Position numbers and translations under genes: made by a program
In this document: piece after piece, positions 4,921 to 7,687 of the stretch
Numbering within the stretch: the stretch's first letter is position 1
Layout of the letters: the number at the start of each line of letters is the position of its first letter
Notes under the pieces: model-generated
What the model was told of the DNA's origin: nothing
The model's database searches: none
What the model saw: the letters and a program-made list of their open reading frames with translations, nothing else
Assembly (NCBI GenBank): GCA_016193065.1
Contig: JACPSX010000131.1
Location: 1 to 7,687 of the forward strand
Reading direction: 5' to 3'
DNA from: Candidatus Tectimicrobiota bacterium
Lineage (GTDB): Bacteria > JACPSX01
Length of the DNA stretch: 7,687 bases

Positions 4921-7687
4921 TCAGGTCACCGTAGCACAGCTCTCCAGCCGCTGCAACAGATTTTTGACCTCTGGGAAAACGGTCTCCCAACGCGGAGAAC
5001 TCAGCTTCACCTGCAGAGTATCCTCCCCGATGAAGCGCAGATCAAGACTTTTGCCGGCCAGCTCGAGGATCCGGGCCGCAGATAGAGGAGTGCTCTTGTG
5101 AAAGGTCAACGTCAGGTGCTGATTGCTGCGCTCGACCCGGAGGACTTTCAACGGGGCCGCCATCACCCGAATTTGCACGGTCTGGACCAGTCGTTCCACG
5201 GGAGGTGGCAGGTGTCCAAAGCGGTCACGCAGCTCCTTTTCCATCTCTTCGAGCCGAGCGGGTTCCTGGATCGAGTAGAGCCGCTTGTAAATCATGAGCC
5301 GCTCTTTGGGATCGGGGAGGTAGCTGCGGGGAATGTAGCCGTCCGCATTCACGGAGACCTTGGTCTCCACCTTTTCCGGGACTTTTTCTCCCTTGAGCTC
5401 CGTCACGGCCTCCTCCAGGAGCTTGCAGTAGAGGTCGAACCCCACGGCGGCGATGTGGCCCGATTGCTGGGCGCCCAGCAGATTGCCCGCTCCCCGGATC
5501 TCCAGGTCCCGCATGGCCAGGCGGAAACCAGAGCCGAGCGTGCTCAGCTCCAAGACGGCCTGAAGGCGCTTCTTGGCTTTAGCCGACAGGAAATCTTCTC
5601 CAGGGACCAGAAGGTAGGCGTGGGCCTGCAGGCGGTCCCGACCCACTCTCCCCCGCAACTGGTAGAGCTGGGAGAGCCCCATGCGGTCCGCCCGGTTGAT
5701 GATGATCGTGTTTGCCGCCGGGATATCCAGACCGGATTCGATGATCGTCGAGCACAAGAGAAGATCGATTTTGCGATCGAGGAACCGGACCATCACGCGT
5801 TCGAGAGCCTTCTCCAGCATCTGCCCGTGGGCCACAGCGATGCGGATCTCCGGGAACAGACGGCGCAGGTAGCGCTCCATGGAATCGATGCTTTCCACCC
5901 GGTTGTGAACGAAAAAGATTTGCCCCCCCCGGGAAAGCTCGTTGTCCACGGCCTCCCGCAGGACCCGCTCCGAAAAACGCCGGATCAGAGTGCGGATGGA
6001 GAGACGGTCTGCTGGCGGGGTGTCGATGACGCTCAAATCCCGGAAGCCCACCAACGACATCTGCAGAGTGCGGGGAATCGGGGTCGCCGTCAGGGTGAGT
6101 ATGTGCACCGATTCCCGAAGCTGCTTGAGCCGCTCCTTGTGCCGGACGCCGAAACGCTGCTCTTCGTCGATGACGACGAGACCCAGGTTTTTGAAAACTA
6201 CGTCTTTCTGCAAAAGCCGGTGGGTGCCAATGACGATATCCAGGGTTCCCTCCTGCAGGCGCCTGAGGATTTCTTTTTGCTCGCGGGGGGAACGGAACCG
6301 GCTCAAGACATCCACGCTGATCGGAAAGGGGGCAAACCGGGCTTTGAAGGTCTGGAAATGTTGCTGGGCGAGCAGGGTGGTAGGAACGACGACGGCCACC
6401 TGGCTGCTGTCATAAGCCGCCTTGAAGGCGGCCCGGATGGCCACCTCGGTTTTTCCGTAGCCCACGTCTCCACAGATGAGGCGATCCATGGGGCGGGATT
6501 GCTCCATGTCCCCGCGAACATCCTCAATGGCCGCCTGCTGGTCTTCGGTTTCCTCGAACTCGAAGGCGGCGGCGAATTCCTGGTGCCACTGGGTGTCCCT
6601 GTCGAAGGGCGTGGTGGTGGCGAGCTGGCGGCGGGCATATAGTTTCAGGAGCTCCTGCGCCATTTCCTTGAGGGATTTCTTGACCCGCTTTTTCACCCCT
6701 TCCCAGGAAGAGCTTCCCAATTTGTCCAGTCGGGGCGGTGCAGAGCCCGCTCCGCGGTATTTCTGCACCATGTTGATCATATCCACGGGGAGGTAGAGCT
6801 TGTCGTGGTCGGCGTATTCGATTTCCAGAAAGTCCCCGCGGGTAGCACCCAGAGGGTACCCGGGGTGCGCCTGGGTCTCCAGTGTCTTGAGGCCCAGGTA
6901 GAGACCGATGCCGTAGCTTAAGTGCACCACGAAGTCGCCCACATTGAGATCGCGGAAGTCGTGCACCCGCAAGGCCGGGTACCCGCCTTGCGGGTGCCAG
7001 CCTTGCGGGTACCCGGCCCTGCCATCCCGAGCAAGCCCCGATCGGGGTTTTCGGGCTGCGATTCCGGTGTGGAAAATGTCGTCGTCGGTCAGAAGCCGGA
7101 ACCCCAAGGCCGGCAGGCTGAAGCCACTCGAAAGCTCTCCGAGGCACAGACTCAGGTGGCCATAGGGCACGGGAAGCTCTTCCGGGTTCTCTCCCACGAG
7201 TTCCGCGAACGACTCAAAGAAGGAACCGTCCAGGTCGTTTTCCCGCAGGAGACCCGACAGTCGTTGCCGGCGGGCCGCAGTGGGGGCCACCAGCACGATC
7301 TTCTCCCCCTTTTTGTGCCAGCCCTGCAGATCGGCGAGGAACTCCCTGAGGCGGCCGCCGTAAGGTCTGGCTGCTTCGGTCACAAGGGGGAAGGGGATGT
7401 AGGCGGGATCGCCCGATAGATTCAGTGCACTCAGTTCCACGACCGGGAGATCCTGCGCTGTAGAAAGCTCGGCCAGGGAGATGTAAAAGGCCTCCGCGGT
7501 GGGCAGGAAAGGTTCTCTCGGCTTCTGGCGGCCGGTGGATTCCTGAAGATCGGCCCGTAGCTCCTTTTCGATCTTTCTTAGTTCCTGAGGCTCGTCCAGC
7601 ACCAGCACGGGACTCTTGGGAAAATAGGAGGCTAGAGTTTCCAGATGCGGATAGAGAAAAGGGCTGAGACTCTCGATACCGGGGAAA
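4921..7687 (-). CDS. mfd: transcription-repair coupling factor (partial, N-terminus outside window)
   Basis: ATP-driven DNA translocase that pushes stalled RNA polymerase off damaged DNA and recruits UvrA. 921 residues are visible; the frame stays open to the right edge and reads FPGIESLSPFLYPHLETL there, typical of the UvrB-like N-terminal part. About 200-250 residues are missing. In visible numbering, the RNA polymerase-interaction (CarD-like) domain starts at about 244 (FRDLNVGDFVVHLSYGIG). Walker A GDVGYGKT is at 406-413, the DEEQ box at 507-510, TATPIPRT at 533-540 and GGQIFFVHNR at 587-596. STIIESGLDIPAANT follows at 646-659, then QLRGRVGR at 676-683. The TRCF C-terminal domain covers about 766-906. 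All helicase motifs are intact. Odd feature: Tyr/Pro/Gly-rich in-frame extra residues at about 222-240 and 275-282, each encoded by a nested DNA palindrome (listed separately). The gene ends in TGA at 4921, 116 nt before the isomerase gene. Confidence 0.98.
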   Translation of the reverse strand, partial: FPGIESLSPFLYPHLETLASYFPKSPVLVLDEPQELRKIEKELRADLQESTGRQKPREPFLPTAEAFYISLAELSTAQDLPVVELSALNLSGDPAYIPFPLVTEAARPYGGRLREFLADLQGWHKKGEKIVLVAPTAARRQRLSGLLRENDLDGSFFESFAELVGENPEELPVPYGHLSLCLGELSSGFSLPALGFRLLTDDDIFHTGIAARKPRSGLARDGRAGYPQGWHPQGGYPALRVHDFRDLNVGDFVVHLSYGIGLYLGLKTLETQAHPGYPLGATRGDFLEIEYADHDKLYLPVDMINMVQKYRGAGSAPPRLDKLGSSSWEGVKKRVKKSLKEMAQELLKLYARRQLATTTPFDRDTQWHQEFAAAFEFEETEDQQAAIEDVRGDMEQSRPMDRLICGDVGYGKTEVAIRAAFKAAYDSSQVAVVVPTTLLAQQHFQTFKARFAPFPISVDVLSRFRSPREQKEILRRLQEGTLDIVIGTHRLLQKDVVFKNLGLVVIDEEQRFGVRHKERLKQLRESVHILTLTATPIPRTLQMSLVGFRDLSVIDTPPADRLSIRTLIRRFSERVLREAVDNELSRGGQIFFVHNRVESIDSMERYLRRLFPEIRIAVAHGQMLEKALERVMVRFLDRKIDLLLCSTIIESGLDIPAANTIIINRADRMGLSQLYQLRGRVGRDRLQAHAYLLVPGEDFLSAKAKKRLQAVLELSTLGSGFRLAMRDLEIRGAGNLLGAQQSGHIAAVGFDLYCKLLEEAVTELKGEKVPEKVETKVSVNADGYIPRSYLPDPKERLMIYKRLYSIQEPARLEEMEKELRDRFGHLPPPVERLVQTVQIRVMAAPLKVLRVERSNQHLTLTFHKSTPLSAARILELAGKSLDLRFIGEDTLQVKLSSPRWETVFPEVKNLLQRLESCATVT
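6845..6868 (-). repeat. 24-bp nested palindrome inside mfd (short copy)
   Basis: On the plus strand GCACCC (6845-6850) and GGGTGC (6863-6868) are inverted repeats around the palindrome GGGTACCC (6854-6861). The same three blocks in the same order make up the larger palindrome about 118 bp away (6963-6997). Translated on the minus strand it gives HPGYPLGA, against HPQGGYPALRV at the other site. From memory of the E. coli Mfd sequence, this region between TLE and GEYL is about 8 residues (24 nt) shorter there, the same length as the palindrome; that alignment was not computed. Confidence 0.55.
6963..7018 (-). repeat. nested palindromic repeat inside mfd (long copy)
   Basis: Several repeats overlap here. 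A perfect 13-bp inverted repeat joins 6963-6975 (GCACCCGCAAGGC) to 6985-6997, with the palindrome GGGTACCC at its centre. A second perfect 12-bp inverted repeat joins 6973-6984 (GGCCGGGTACCC) to 7007-7018. An 11-bp direct repeat, GCCTTGCGGGT, occurs at 6985 and 7000 with a 15-bp period. The minus strand stays open through all of it and encodes a YPQGW-HPQGG-YP pentapeptide pattern just before the RNA polymerase-interaction domain. It looks like a small palindromic element inserted in frame and partly duplicated, but its origin is inferred. Confidence 0.7.
7026..7057 (-). repeat. additional palindrome beside the mfd repeat
   Basis: CCCCGATCGGGG (7036-7047) is a perfect 12-bp palindrome, with AGCCC (7034-7038) also able to pair with GGGCT (7053-7057) and CCCGA (7026-7030) with TCGGG (7051-7055). 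It encodes the basic linker around ARKPRSGLARDG, between the UvrB-like part and the RNA polymerase-interaction domain of Mfd. It may be part of the same inserted segment as the neighbouring repeat or merely a GC-rich linker. Confidence 0.4.

Noticed and set aside
5098-6642. Long plus-strand open frame of 514 codons opposite mfd
   Set aside because: It is fully antisense to the conserved helicase part of mfd, shows no recognisable domain, and is the kind of long shadow frame expected in GC-rich coding DNA.

Overview
The window is about 7.7 kb of GC-rich, densely coding bacterial DNA with every gene on the minus strand. Reading in the direction of transcription (from high to low coordinates), it holds the 3' three-quarters or more of mfd (transcription-repair coupling factor), a SurA/PpiC-type peptidyl-prolyl isomerase with a signal peptide, a regulated leader of about 220 bp, and then a pyrimidine biosynthesis operon: pyrR, pyrB, pyrC and the 5' part of carA, which runs off the left edge.

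The genes are core metabolic and housekeeping genes. The most informative non-coding part is the leader between the isomerase gene and pyrR (3570-3790). It contains a TATAAT box, an RNA hairpin carrying a perfect match to the PyrR-binding consensus as I know it from Bacillus (ARUCCNGNGAGGYU), and a strong intrinsic terminator just ahead of pyrR. Together these make a PyrR-controlled transcription attenuator. When UMP/UTP is plentiful, PyrR should hold the binding hairpin closed, the terminator forms, and pyrR-pyrB-pyrC-carA are not transcribed. When it is scarce, the downstream genes are read. The operon encodes its own regulator, aspartate transcarbamylase, dihydroorotase and the small subunit of carbamoyl-phosphate synthetase, so the early steps of UMP synthesis are co-controlled. 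carB may follow beyond the left edge (inference).

The second unusual area lies inside mfd. Two related nested palindromes (6845-6868 and 6963-7018, built around the same gggtaccc core), plus a further palindrome (7026-7057), sit in frame on both sides of the start of the RNA polymerase-interaction domain. They encode Tyr/Pro/Gly-rich stretches that look like extra residues compared with the Mfd family. They resemble small palindromic elements that have entered a coding gene without breaking it.

The organism cannot be named from this window. A secreted SurA-like isomerase next to mfd and a pyrR-pyrB-pyrC-carA order recall Desulfobacterota/Geobacter-like or related Gram-negative lineages (inference from memory). 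The PyrR RNA attenuator itself is best known from Firmicutes. No RNA genes, CRISPR arrays, insertion sequences or phage genes were seen.
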